NCBI GenBank assembly: GCA_028532985.1 | Contig: JANCIK010000006.1 | Coordinates: 682,001 to 746,000 of the forward strand | Source of the DNA: Stropharia rugosoannulata | Lineage: Eukaryota; Basidiomycota; Agaricomycetes; Agaricales; Strophariaceae | Length of the DNA stretch: 64,000 bases | Direction: 5' to 3' | Shown here: positions 53,601 to 64,000 of the stretch, one piece after another | Position numbering within the stretch: the stretch's first letter is position 1 | Layout of the letters: each line of letters starts with the position of its first letter | Notes under the pieces: model-generated | Databases searched by the model: none | Told to the model about the DNA's origin: nothing | The model's input: the letters and a program-made list of their open reading frames with translations, nothing else | Program-made: the position numbers and the translations under genes

Positions 53601-55458
53601 AATTGTTGCACCAAGTTGTGCCTTGTTGGACGCGAGCGCCTCTGACAGGAAGTTTTTGTCCTTGGAACGGACGTCGAGGTCGGCTTGAAGCTGACGCTTT
53701 TCCAACTCCTATAAAAAGTGTAGTATTCATTCCAAGGCGTGTGTAAAAAAAATCTTACGTGTTTCGTTTCAAGCTCCTTCATGGACTCGCGAAGAGCGAC
53801 CATTTCCTCACTCTATTAAATGTGAGATGTCTCTACATACATTAATGAGAGGAAGCCAACGCACTTGTGCCTTGTTGGACGCTAGCGCTTCTGACAGGAA
53901 GTGTTTGTCCTTGGAACGGACGTCGAGGTCGGCTTGAAGCTGACGCTTTTCCAACTCCTATAAAAAGTGTAGTATTCATTCCAAGGCGTGTGTAAAAAAA
54001 ATCTTACGTGTTTCGTTTCAAGCTCCTTCATGGACTCGCGAAGAGCGACCATTTCCTCACTCTATTAAATGTGAGAATTCTCTACATACATTAATGAGAG
54101 GAAGCCGACGCACCTGGGCAGCAATTGTTGCACCAAGTTGTGCCTTGTTGGATGCGAGCGCCTCTGACAGGAAGTTTTTGTCCTTGGAACGGACGTCGAG
54201 GTCGGCTTGAAGCTGACGCTTTTCGAACTCCTGTAAAAAGTGTAGTCTTCATTCCAAGGCGTGTGTAAAAAAAAACCTTACGTGTCTTGTTTCGAGTTCC
54301 TTCATGGACTCGCGAAGAGCGATCATTTCCTCTGTCTGTTAACCATTACAAGTAAGTAAAGTACATCAACAAACAGTTCATGGATACCTTTTGCTTGGTC
54401 GTCGAGTCATATTGTGCTTCCTGCTCCAGCGACTCTTTATCCTATGAGACGTCATATAAGTATGCAAATGATTGAAAAGTAAAGGCAAATAAGATTTGCC
54501 TTTCTGGCGAGCGTCAAAGTCAGTGAATCGTTCTTCTTTGTCACCGATTCAAGTTTGGATCTCAACTCTCGCACAATTTCTTCCTGTTTGGACACCTACT
54601 AAGTCGATTAGAAGTTATTTACTCCGTGATGATAGATAACGTCACCTTTGCTTGAGATTCGTCATTCCTTGCTTGCGCTTTCTTTAATTCTTCTTTTGTA
54701 TTATTGTACAATTGATCCAGCTTATCCCTTTCACTGCGTTCGCGGAGCAAGTCATATTCGAGCCGAGCATTGTCCGAAGCTAATGCTTCATCAAGCTCGT
54801 TGAAAGACAGGTAATTGATTGTACCACTTTCTGAAGAAACTGATACTTGAGAGTTCTGCGGACGCGTAACAGCAGCATCGTTATCTCCCAGTGTCGATCC
54901 TTCATCGCTGTTTTCTTCCGGTATGACTGACATCAAAATCTCGAACTAATGCAACGTTAACGAAGTCAAGAAAGAGCAGGCATCCACACACACCTCATCA
55001 TCGACTTCTCTTTTTTCGTCGCGCATAGTGGTGATCTCCTCCCGGAGCGAAGCGTTCAAATGCTCTAACTAATTCAAATCACAAATTAGGCGTATACAGT
55101 TTAGTGGGCAACTATTAAATTTACTTCAACATTTTTCTTTTCGGCCTCCTGGAGTCCCAAGCCTTCTACCAACCTGACTTTGACCGCTGGAAGCTATTGT
55201 CGCAATTAGCTTGGTTGAAGTCGTGAAAAGACACCCTTCTACCTCAATATCTGGCAAAGGCCTTTTGGGACGGGTTGTAAACGCCCCAGGGATTGCGAGA
55301 TTGCGGTCATCTTCCACTGAAATTGTGCGACTTCGCAATGTTCGGGTATTAACTGAAAATTTAAACGAGGATGAGGTTGGAACCGGCGGGGCGTCATTCA
55401 TAGAGCGATCGTCGTCGCCCATGGAGCTGGAGCTATGAGTAGGAGCGCGGAAGATCAT
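50700..55458 (-). CDS. Long coiled-coil protein with an Agaricomycete-type C-terminal domain
   Basis: About 20 minus-strand exons from MIFRAPTHSS (55458) to the stop at 50700, nearly all phase 0. The N-terminal 70 residues are Ser/Arg-rich. The next 400 or so are charged helical coiled coil (VEGLGLQEAEKKNVE, LEHLNASLREEITTMRDEK). This includes an 18+31/39-residue exon pair repeated four times (ESMKELETKH, then EKRQLQADLDVRSKDK). A long Ser/Pro/Gln-rich stretch follows (about 51740-52600). The last exon (50700-51665) has PFRPYWDEIKHLWNDKLASL and a tail of the form LPINFYDDHWYLSLGQ. That layout recurs in uncharacterised Agaricomycete families, by recollection only. No catalytic motif seen; a scaffold or DNA/RNP-associated role is possible. 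A 5' fragment of a paralogue lies at 15498. Confidence 0.75.
53360..54345 (-). repeat. Tandem duplication of a two-exon module
   Basis: Four copies, spaced about 275, 250 and 272 bp, each with a 54-nt exon (ALRESMKELETKH), a short intron, an exon of 93-117 nt (KRQLQADLDVRSKDK) and a second intron. The introns are as conserved as the exons, so duplication was recent or is being homogenised. One copy lacks the LGATIAAQ end. All junctions are phase 0, so copy-number change keeps the frame. Confidence 0.9.
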
Positions 55459-55664
55459 GGTGCAAAGCTCTGCGTAATCGTTCAAAAATCTGGAGAGGTA
55501 TAAGTGGATACCAGAAGCATGTATTTTACATGCAGTCCCCTAAGTCCCATACCGCTCATTTCCTTGCTCACTTGGCTCTATCATGGTCAAATTGAGCGCG
55601 AGGCGGCCGAACCGAAACGTGCACTTACATAGAAAATTAAAGATTAAAGGAGTTAAAGGAGAAG

Positions 55665-56773
55665 ACTCGACAATATCAGAAGCCCCCAATATTCCACCAA
55701 TATTTGAGAATGTATCGGATTTCGGAAACAGCGCCCATTCGGAAAGGACTTAAATTTGATGAAGCAGGCACATCGTTCAAACATTTTGCAAGTTTTACTG
55801 GCTCCTGGCCAGACCCGGGGTTACGAATCGTCCTCGTCGTCTCCTGATGTCGCCTGGAAATGAGAGTCTGCTAAATATTTGATTTACTGCTGTTCGTGCT
55901 CACCGCATCATATGCGCGTACATTTTGATTATGGCTTGATCACACAAGTACCAACTTTTTTGACGGACATTTCTGACTACTAGTCATACTAACTAAACAC
56001 ACTACGTTTTGTACCGTACGTTTCGCTCCATGAAGGGCACCATCTGGCACCATATACAGGCCGTGTTATCGGCGTAGCTAAAGCGGGCGCCGGTGAGCGC
56101 TACCAGAGAGGTGGGTGAGCGTACATATGTACGTACCTGGTCGCGGAGATGATGGAAGGAAGGGGAAGAGTGGTGGGAAGCGATGGGCGGAAGTAAGTAC
56201 GCGCTGATCGAAACGGTCAAAGGCGGTCCGATCGCGTGACATCGGACCGCCTTTGACCGTTTCGATCAGCGCGTACTTACCTCGGCCCATCGCTTCCCAC
56301 CACTCTTCCCCTTCCTTCCATCATCTTCGCGACCAGGTACGTACGCCTAACGGTGCATTAGTCTCCATCTAACTGGAACCCCTGTCTTAGATATACGATA
56401 GCCGCGCACCTTCATCATCTCCTTGACCAGGTACGTGCTCCATGCATATCATTGTATAGGTGTTCACTCACCAGTGCTCTTAGCAGGGCACCGAATACGA
56501 TGTCGACCAAGGTAAACGTAGTGGAACAGGTTTGTATGAAACGTACCGTAGTGGTAGTTGGGGTAGTTAGTGGTTCGAGTAAGTGTTTCAAAAGTACGCG
56601 ATAGATTCGGTGAGCAGGAGGGAATAAATTAGGTACCTCGCAGAGAATCTCATTGACCTTGGAGGAACAGGCGGTTGAGAAGAGTGCGCCTAATATCAGA
56701 CCCTAAATTTTCGGAAATCAGTTTCTAATTTCTTCTGAAACAGCGTTCTGCTTCATTCGACCCGAATGCTAAC
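55665..56773 (-). repeat. 1.1 kb repeat, copy 2
   Basis: Inverted, nearly identical copy of 13985-15095. It lies between the coiled-coil gene and the WD40 gene. Confidence 0.85.
56129..56344. repeat. 216-bp palindrome in repeat copy 2
   Basis: Same palindrome as at 14415-14630. The two arms differ by a few bases (for example CTCGGCCCATCGC against ACTTCCGCCCATCGC on the left copy). Confidence 0.88.
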
Positions 56774-56977
56774 CCGCCCATGCACACCAGCTCGTTTCAG
56801 AAGCTAGGGATTTGTTTTAATCGATTTCCGAATGTAGTGTATATTGCCAGATCTTGCTTTACAGATATTGGATCTTGGAGTCTCCTTATAGGAATTCGTA
56901 GGAGTTCATATCATGTTGAACAACGGCTGCTAAGCTCTCCTACGTGTATCGCCCATTATCCTCAAAATTTGAAGCCG

Positions 56978-58587
56978 ATGGTTCTGGAAGCAGATAATGA
57001 TGTGAGCCACCGTTTTTCTACACCCACTCCGTTTTTTCCTTTACTTTTATACCAGCATCACAAGTACACACTCTGCGCAAAGCTCCACTTGTCGCAGTGC
57101 CCCATAAATGCAATAATATTCTCCGATAACGGCGCTGCGCTAGTTTGCGGTGGTAAGCGTTCTTTCTGGCATGAGGGTCATGCTGACTTCCCTTAGGCGA
57201 TGATGAAAATGTTCACATTTGGGACACGACCTCGTTCAAACACTTGAAAAGTGTCACTTACAAGAAATGGGGCCAGGTCACAGCGTTGATTTGGGTGCAT
57301 ATCGATGCGCCAACGGACAATAAAAAGGTATTCCTTGCCGTGGGTTCAGGCAGAGGCATGATCTCCATGTACCGAACGCAAGATCACATACCTTTGGACG
57401 CGTTACATTATCCTGTCTTCAGCTTCAACGATGCCGTAGAAGCACTGGCTTATGACAGGATCAACGCCAAATTTGCAGCCTGCGCACACTCTGGTGCGAT
57501 CAAGATTTTGAGCATTGACCCAGGTAAGTACACTTATGATCGTCGTGTTCTGTATTGATAAAATGTCAAAGAGGGATCGCTTAAGAATATGTGGGCTACG
57601 AGCATGACGGAATCCACCATTCCACGGGCTCTGTTTTTTTACGGTCGTTCTAATGCGTCGTTGCTGATAATTAGCCTGGAGAATGGGGAAATGTGAGCCA
57701 TGATGAACTAAGACTAAGGGACACGCAATTTCTAACGACAGGAACAGCTGCTGTAAGGAGGTGCAAGGCGGCGGAACGTCATGGAGGAAGACGCTGGAAG
57801 GAGGAATGTGGGTGAAATGTTGAGGGTCATATGTCTCTGTAATGCTGATACTGGTCCATCCTAGCGGAAATGCAGCGTTGTCCGCCGACCAAACCAAGCT
57901 ACTCGTTGATAATTTAACAACCCAAACGTTTGAGGTGTACCACCTTCCCCCTCATGATCCCATAAACAGCATTTCCTTTGCTGATCCATCGGCGATGTTA
58001 ACTTTTCCGAAGCAATGCGCCTTTACAGAGGGGAATGCGGCCGTCTGCGGTAGCACGACCAACAAAATTTACGTCGTCGACCTATCTGTCAATGAGATTT
58101 TGCAAATATTGTCCACGACTAACGGTGAGTAAGTGTTTCTTCTAGGTCCAAGCGTATTAACCAACCTTGTTAGACAAACGAATGTCACAGACAGTCGCAA
58201 CTTTTTCAGGAAAAAAAAGGTCAGCGATGATTGCAAGTGGATCGGACGATGGCACTATATGCCTATGGAAGAAAACAGTAAGTGTCATGGTCTTACAACG
58301 CTTCCTTTGTAACCTTTACTATTTAGGATTCGAAAACAGATATTTCACCGCGGGATGACATGTCCGCTAAGATACAACCTGCACCGTCTGGCCCTGCGTT
58401 TTCAAACATAACAGTGGTGATCTTGGTCGTAGCCTTGACTTACGGCAACTGGGCTCCATATTTTTACAAAGTAAGACCTAGTTTGTACCTTACATGGTCA
58501 TACGCGCTCTAAAGAAAAAATAATTTACAGCTCATCGACATGCTATCAAACATCCTGCACCGTGAGCGTTTGGGAGGAGATGCATAG
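56978..58587 (+). CDS. WD40-repeat protein with C-terminal membrane segment
   Basis: Exons 56978-57001, 57056-57152, 57197-57523 and several more to the stop at 58587 join in phase. They give roughly 410 residues from MVLEADND. WD-type repeats are visible: SDNGAALVCGGDDENVHIWD, LAVGSGRGMISMY, FAACAHSGAIKIL and IASGSDDGTICLWKKT. After them comes a Ser/Pro linker and a hydrophobic segment NITVVILVVALTYGNWAP near the C-terminus, a likely single membrane anchor. WD40 propellers are protein-interaction platforms, and beta-propeller plus membrane anchor suggests a scaffold on an internal membrane. The gene is intact and lies directly beside the 1.1 kb repeat. The first exon is only 24 nt. Confidence 0.75.
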
Positions 58588-58894
58588 ATGTTTTGTCTCT
58601 TTTTTATTTATTACAAATGTAGCGCACCGTCGTGGAGATGCTCTGAATACCTTTAGTCACTGAATCACAAGCTGTCCTTGCCACGCCACTACCAACTGCA
58701 CTACCGTCTAAATGGCGCACGGAGCACAACCTCTCCGAAATCAAGCTGTACTGCTACTACCTAAACCGCTTTCATACACCGCATTCTCGAGCTTATGCAC
58801 GGGGACGATGATGGTAATGACGTCGTATCCATCTAAAAGCACGATACCTGTGAAGGGTACAACGATGGATGTAGGCACCTAGGTTCGCGGAGAT
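58588..58894. other. 3' flank of the WD40 gene, nothing seen
   Basis: Short intergenic stretch without a recognisable feature. Confidence 0.5.
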
Positions 58895-59260
58895 CAGGTA
58901 CGTACATATGTACGCTCACCCACCTCTCTGGTAGCGCTCACCGTCGCCCTCTTTAGCTATTCAGAGGTTTAGCAAAATGTAGGATACAAAACGTAGCATC
59001 GTGTAATTAGTCAGAGATCGCAAGCCGTAACCAAAATATACTCGCATATGATACTCGCGCATTCGACCACCGAGGAGAAACATTCCACTCGTAACCTCGT
59101 CCATAAGGACATACATGCCACACTCATTGCACTATACGGTGTAGTCTCCAGGAGTCAGTCAAATTCTGCCTCATAGTCCTTTCCGAATTTCGGTTTGAAA
59201 GATTGGCGCTGTTTCAGAAATCAGAGCCCTAGTTTTGGAATCACTGGCTCTGCAATATTG
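58895..59260 (+). repeat. Third, decayed copy of the 1.1 kb repeat
   Basis: It matches part of 14600-15090: GGTACGTACATATGTACGCTC, CCACCTCTCTGGTAGCGCTCACCG, then GGCGCTGTTTC-GAAATC and CAATATTGGGG, with many substitutions and gaps. The palindrome is lost. Confidence 0.7.
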
Positions 59261-59418
59261 GGGTCCGGGCCCGGGTCCGATATATACAAATGCCTTGATT
59301 TGATTAGCGCCAATTCCTCCTGTCACGAATTCTAAGGTTGATCGTGCGACTATGATAGGCAGCTTGGACATTTTTGGAACCATCAACGCGTTGCTTTCAT
59401 CCACTCTAATACTCCATC

Positions 59419-59820
59419 ATGGCGGCAAGGGATGGCAAGATTGTAAAAAGTAACTCTTTCATTGAATCCGGTGGGCTTATGCTGAAAAAAGTGGACATTC
59501 GTAGATTCCGTAGCCGTACACACCATCTGTCCCCATGGCCAGCAAGTTCCCCTCGTCATTCAAAACAATGTAAGATTCTTGCTTATTGGGTAACACTTAT
59601 TTTGACCATGTTCTAGTTTCCAGACTACCATTTGATGTCGCAAAGTGATATTGACAAACTAACGATGCAAATATATCATAATTGGGAAACATATGACAAG
59701 CTTTATGGAGGTATAGCGCTTACACTCCGGGAAACTATTACTATGGTTGAGCAAGCGGTCGAACATGCAGAAGCTAGATTGGAAGCAGTTATTCGAAGCA
59801 AAACCGAGGTGGGCAAATAA
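59419..59820 (+). CDS. Hypothetical small protein
   Basis: Exon 59419-59570 and exon 59618-59820 joined in phase 1 over a 47-nt intron, 118 residues. It starts MAARDGKIVKSNSF. The second exon is helical: YHLMSQSDIDKLTMQIYHNW, then TMVEQAVEHAEARLEAVIRS. No domain recognised. Confidence 0.45.
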
Positions 59821-59958
59821 GGCAATCCATAGCGTTGGTGAAGCAAGATGGGCGGCATCACAGGTTTTATGTTTCTAACAATGAACTACAATTATTCATA
59901 CTATGTTTCTTTCATGAATTGCACTCGCACAGACTGAGTCGACTTCGGGGAGTATTTG

Positions 59959-60557
59959 TTATATAAACGTCAGACTTGTCCTAAAGACACAGGTTGGATG
60001 CCTAAACGCTCTATCGGCCATCGCTCTCAATTCCGTGGCATCGGTACAATGGTCCGGGTTGCTCTTCCCCGGGTGCATCCCGCAATACCTCTTGATCATA
60101 GCTGACTCTGTACTATACATCTTTAAGATCAACGTGTAAGCCTCCACGTTTTCTGAGATCAGCCGTAAAGTTAGCTCCAGCGTTGCCTGAACAGTCAGCA
60201 TTAACTATTATAGCACCTGACAGGACTCACCATATTTGATGCGATGCGCGCAATCATGTCAAGCCCTTGTTCCTCCTGACAGTCATAGGGAATACAAGCG
60301 CTGGCCATGTTCTCTGTCATGCAAGCACATATCGCATCATCCGTCGTCTCCCTCAGGAAGTACTCCGCAAATCGTGCCAATTCATAGTCATAATGTCGAT
60401 GATAAACGCGACGCTCTGAAAATGAAAGAAGTTCATATGGAGGGACACAGTCCGAGGAGTCGCTGCCGTGGTACACGAATTCTGGCCATCCAACAGGACG
60501 GATTGGAGGGTGAATCTGCGGAGGAGAATAAGCCATTAAGCCAGACATCTGACACAT
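59959..60557 (-). CDS. Hypothetical protein
   Basis: Two minus-strand exons (60557 to about 60231, and about 60186 to 59959) with a 44-nt GT-AG intron, about 185 residues. Acidic and Cys-containing (DAICACMTENMASACIPYDC), then ATLELTLRLISENVEAYTLI. No family recognised. Composition and clean splicing support a real gene. Confidence 0.5.
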
Positions 60558-60611
60558 CTGACAGACGCTCGGGTACGCTATTTAACTGACTGATTATTGC
60601 GTACAATCATA

Positions 60612-61207
60612 CAGTTGAGATCCTCATAACCCATACCCATCGGGAGTCACCCCAGGCTATGGGTTTTGAGAGGTTATGGGTTGCGAGAAGTGTGATAAAA
60701 ATAGATTATAACATTTTTCGTCCGCCAACTCCAGTAATCTCGTCCCAAATGCCTCCAGCTCCTATAACATAATCGTACCATGCAAAATTATCTCTAGTAT
60801 TCATACCACAACGAAGATAGATCATTTATTGACTACGTCTTTGTCCAACCGCTGCAAGTCGGACAATGATTCGGAGTTTTAATTCTATTATTCTGACAAG
60901 AAAGAACGGTTTGGGACCTTTTTTAGGGGTATCAATACGCTTAAGAGACATTGGAGGCAAATATTGTGAGTGTATTTGGTAATTCTCAAGGTTTCTGTCC
61001 ATCGGGTCGATAATTTTGTCAGGTCGGCCCCCATTTTACTAGCAGCAAAACCCATACTTGGCCGAAAAACCCTATGGGTTATGGGTTACTGGAAACCTAT
61101 GGGTTATGGGTCGCAAATCCCCGCAAACCAACTCGGTCGACAGATTTTTCTATGGGTTATATGGAGTTATGGGTTATGTCGGTTATGGGTTTTAAGGATT
61201 TCAACTG
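60612..61207. mobile_element. TA-flanked MITE with GGGTTATGGGTT repeats
   Basis: 596 bp between TA dinucleotides (60610-60611 and 61208-61209). The ends are CAGTTGAGATCCTCATAACC and, inverted, CAGTTGAAATCCTTAAAACC. TATGGGTTATGGGTT-type repeats occur near both ends (60655-60690 and 61065-61195). No coding sequence inside. Confidence 0.75.
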
Positions 61208-61463
61208 TATTCAGTATTTCTGACATCGGTACTCATCCAAATTGGCGTGTCTGGGCATCTCGGTTACGGTTAGAGCGTGTTCCATCAGATCGATCCTGAT
61301 TGCTCCCCTTTCCTCCAGAAGACCGGAACAATCTGGATAGATGGTAGATCATAGGCTCGGAGACCCGGCCATCATCTCCTTTCTTCCCATCGTATTTGAC
61401 AATAAATCAGCTGCGCGATTATCTACTGCGCTATATAATATATGTACATAGAAGAGCGGTCAC

Positions 61464-61509
61464 ATTTACGAAGGCCCTTGGAGGACGAATTAAACATCAA
61501 ATTTAGGAT
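61464..61509 (+). pseudogene. Second Copia pol tail remnant
   Basis: TFTKALGGRIKHQI and stop, nearly identical at DNA level to 18685-18726. It is followed by the same 45 bp and then the foldback repeat. Confidence 0.65.
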
Positions 61510-61551
61510 AATGCTGGGAATGGAGGAGCTGTTACGTATGAACACGGTCGT

Positions 61552-61744
61552 CGTGGAGGTGAAGGAAAGAAGGGAAGGTTAGTAGCAAGCGATGGGCTTG
61601 TTAAGTACGCGCTGATCGAGGCGGTCAAAAGCGGTCCGGATATGACACATTCATATCCGGACCGCTTTTGACCGCCTCGATCAGCGCGTACTTAACAAGC
61701 CCATCGCTTGCTACTAACCTTCCCTTCTTTCCTTCACCTCCACG
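61552..61744. repeat. Perfect 193-bp palindrome (foldback element)
   Basis: Arms of 94 bp, from CGTGGAGGTGAAGGAAAG to CTTTCCTTCACCTCCACG, around CACAT. I found no mismatch between the arms. Same family as the palindromes at 14415, 18771 and 56129. Confidence 0.92.
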
Positions 61745-62542
61745 ATGCCTAGTTGTGACATTAGCTTGCTTCAGCCCGAGAAGCGTACCGCCGTAGTATA
61801 GCTAGTAAGTAAGTTTCTATGTAATACTAATACCGCTCTGTTGTCAGAAAAAAATAGCAGGCAAAAAAAACGCGTATCCAAATGCGTAGGTGTTCAATCC
61901 GATTGAACTGATAGGTTTATGGTTTGCGGCATGCAGGAACAGTACTTTCCGTCGACAGTCGTACCACGAATTTGCACGCATTCGTGCTTTGTGTAACTAC
62001 GTATAATGGAACGGTGTGGAAAGTAGTAGATTATCGTGCATATTACACATCGTAACTGCTGTATCCTCCGACGATGGACGTTCGCGCCTTAAAACTCACA
62101 GCAGATGCCAACTCCTCGCTAGCTCAAAAAGACCAACGCTAAGTCGAAAGGAGTACAGTGTACACGCAGTCAGTATCCAACCGACTCTGGATCGCTCGCT
62201 GACATAGACCCTGACGCTAGCTGTATACATGTCCACTAAGGGCCTAAGCAACAAAGCTTGCGTATAATGTTCGTTAACGTCCCTCGACCTCCCTATTGAA
62301 CTACGCCTGGCACTGCTACCGCTGGACCCTCACTGCTCTAGACATTAGCCTGTCGCAGTGGAAGTAACCATTCGCCCCGCCTCTGCCGTTTGTTCGGATC
62401 TCAATCAGCTAGGTTCAACCCCGCCAAAGAACATCATTTCGGCTATCTAACACTGACAGTGCGTGTGCCAACGATCGGGATTTGAAAACTTATTTAAGCG
62501 CGAAGTGTTCATGTTCTCGCCACTTGTACTCGTTTTCCCGTC
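61745..62542. other. Intergenic, no gene supported
   Basis: Short frames only (for example 62016-62207). A pyrimidine-rich leader precedes the gene at 62543. Confidence 0.4.
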
Positions 62543-62992
62543 ATGTCTGCTCCTCAAAGCGCCCCACACACCTCTAACGGAGGAAGGCAACAGTAAGCGC
62601 ACCCCGTTTCTGGTGTCATTTCCCAACTCATACGTCTATAGGATGGCAAATGCCATAGTAGTCATGATGCAGACCCTCGAGCAGTTCCAAGACTTGACGA
62701 ATTGTGAGCCCTCATCTTAATCAAAGTTGTATTGGATGATTCAATCCTTTTCCTCCAGCACTGTACAACCATACGTTAAGTAAGCATCGATTTCAGTCTT
62801 CCCTCAACAAGGTTAGCTCACGTTCTGTCCTTAGGAATGGAGGACGCTCTCGTTACCGCCATTGAAAATGCGGCCGTCATTGACCCTCAGTTGGCTGCCT
62901 CGCTGAATGAGGCGAAGCGCTTATTGTCACTAGCTGCTAATTATGTCAGTAATGACGATAGAAGTAATGAGGATGGCAGCAGCGATACTTAG
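62543..62992 (+). CDS. Small helical protein, four exons including a 21-nt microexon
   Basis: Exons 62543-62592, 62642-62703, 62759-62779 and 62835-62992 join in phase and give 96 residues. The protein begins MSAPQSAPHTSNGGRQQMAN and continues as helix (IVVMMQTLEQFQDLTN; LVTAIENAAVIDPQLAASLN), ending in an acidic Ser-rich tail. No domain recognised. Three clean GT-AG introns of 49-55 nt make it likely to be expressed. Confidence 0.6.
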
Positions 62993-63214
62993 CGGCAGAG
63001 CATGTATATGGACGCTTGTAATAAGACTTGGAGCATTTTTTCATTCTTTGACATGAAATTAGTGAAAATTTAGGTTGCTGACAAAAGTGAGATATGTACG
63101 TCCAAGATATGTCAGTACTAGAGAGACGTAGTGATGTATTATAGGATGAACCAGTGCCTAGTATAGGTATAACGTGAAAGAACACAAAGAACATGTGGCA
63201 AGTAATATGCAAAG

Positions 63215-63958
63215 TTATGTAAGTTCTCCGGACCATTCACTAAATACATCTTTTGGATTGCAAGCTTTACGCAAGGCGGTCATGAGACCCTCATTCAGGG
63301 CCTTGTTTTTCTTGGACTCGAAAGCTAAGCAGAGGAAGAACGGGGGGAGCAATGCATTCTCTCCTGTCAATATGTCTTGTTTGCCTTCTTCTACCGTAAC
63401 AAAGGCTACAATGATCATATCGGCTGATGGTCCTTTGCGGTGATGAACACGCCTTGCATATCTCCCACAATGTTCTCCATCCAGGACAACAAGTAAACCA
63501 TTGTCACGAACAGGATTGGGGTACTTTGGGGTAACCCAATCCGGCTGTAAGACAAACACTTTGCGCTTGTTCTCGTATTCAAGCTGCACGCCTGACGGTG
63601 AATCCGACACTGTAATGGTCAACTGGCTATAGAACCACCGATCACCGGTTACAGTCACCAACAGTTTAGCATTCAGAAGGGCCCTGTTGAGCAGTCGATG
63701 CGTTCTAGGAATTGCTTCACCACTTGGGCCGGTGGCAGAGGTGGTAACTGTTGCTGGTTGGATAGAAGAGCCATCCGGCGAAGGGAGTACTGGATCCAAT
63801 GAGGACGGTGACCATGCTGGCGTATCAGAACCCGATCCTTCCCACAAGGGTGTACACCCGATAACGATTTCTTCTTCTGGTGGACTTGCTTTCGGTACCG
63901 GTGGGGACAGATCCTTCTTGTCAAGAATTAAATTTACTACGGATATCCCTGTTCTATA
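63215..63958 (-). CDS. Hypothetical protein, 3' exon, partial at right edge
   Basis: The exon starts after a TTTATAG acceptor at about 63959 and ends at the stop 63215, so upstream exons lie outside the window. It contains VFVLQPDWVTPKYPNPVRDN followed by GLLVVLDGEHCGRYARRVHH. That resembles the short KOW-like, RNA-binding-type loop (VLDGxHxG) found in several uncharacterised Agaricomycete proteins. The family likeness is from memory. Roughly 245 residues are visible. Confidence 0.5.
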   Translation of the reverse strand, partial: YRTGISVVNLILDKKDLSPPVPKASPPEEEIVIGCTPLWEGSGSDTPAWSPSSLDPVLPSPDGSSIQPATVTTSATGPSGEAIPRTHRLLNRALLNAKLLVTVTGDRWFYSQLTITVSDSPSGVQLEYENKRKVFVLQPDWVTPKYPNPVRDNGLLVVLDGEHCGRYARRVHHRKGPSADMIIVAFVTVEEGKQDILTGENALLPPFFLCLAFESKKNKALNEGLMTALRKACNPKDVFSEWSGELT

Positions 63959-64000
63959 AAATATTAGTGAGATTATATGAGGTAAAGGCATTGTTTTCTT

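Overview
The window looks like a repeat-rich accessory region of an Agaricomycete (mushroom-forming basidiomycete) genome. Genes are split by many short introns of about 45-65 nt with GT-AG ends. The mobile-element families present are ones typical of this class: a KDZ-type transposase with CxC5/CxC6 cysteine clusters, Plavaka, Ty3/Gypsy, a Copia remnant and a Helitron helicase remnant. Several uncharacterised protein types also look like those expanded in Agaricomycetes. No ribosomal RNA, tRNA gene or CRISPR array was recognised.

Layout. 0-3.6 kb: a weak minus-strand ORF and a GPI-anchored Ser/Thr-rich wall protein gene. 3.6-9.5 kb: a KDZ-type transposase gene on the minus strand, preceded by a 0.9 kb minisatellite and followed by 78-bp tandem repeats and a divergent plus-strand gene. 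9.5-13.7 kb: A/T-rich sequence, a small minus-strand gene and a GC-rich 152-bp tandem array. 14-18 kb: a 1.1 kb repeat carrying a 216-bp palindrome, then an intact FHA-plus-kinase (Chk2/Rad53-like) gene. 18-22 kb: a Copia tail, a foldback repeat, a degenerate gene and a MITE. 22-49.4 kb: a nested transposon block. 49.8-50.3 kb: a Tc1-type MITE. 50.7-55.5 kb: a long coiled-coil gene with tandemly duplicated exons. 55.7-56.8 kb: the 1.1 kb repeat again, inverted. 57-64 kb: a WD40/membrane protein gene, three small hypothetical genes, a MITE, a perfect 193-bp palindrome beside a Copia tail, and a gene running off the right edge.

The nested block is the main interest. An old LTR family, recognisable by a 1.4 kb LTR (22057-23467), LTR fragments (46640-47505) and internal fragments, carries the heptamer CAGCGGA many times, nearly always in one orientation. 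A decayed Plavaka element (transposase plus a divergent gene) lies inside it. Inserted into one of its fragments is a 15.9 kb Ty3/Gypsy element (30108-46019, minus strand) with two 1215-bp LTRs that appear identical, a PBS, a PPT and a GCGG target duplication. Its gag, protease and RT-RNaseH-integrase frames fill one half. The other half holds four antisense, multi-intron genes (A-D; 556, 142, 144 and 343 aa) that translate cleanly through canonical splice sites. The palindrome TGCGCGCA occurs 31 times in this element by my count, mostly in the LTRs and antisense module. It also forms the first bases of four antisense introns and the last bases of another. The related older LTR is alignable to the new one but carries CAGCGGA where the new one carries TGCGCGCA. 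Keeping introns in genes read opposite to the genomic RNA, together with a family-specific dispersed motif, suggests an accessory system encoded by the element. One possibility is an anti-silencing or self-recognition factor; this is inference.
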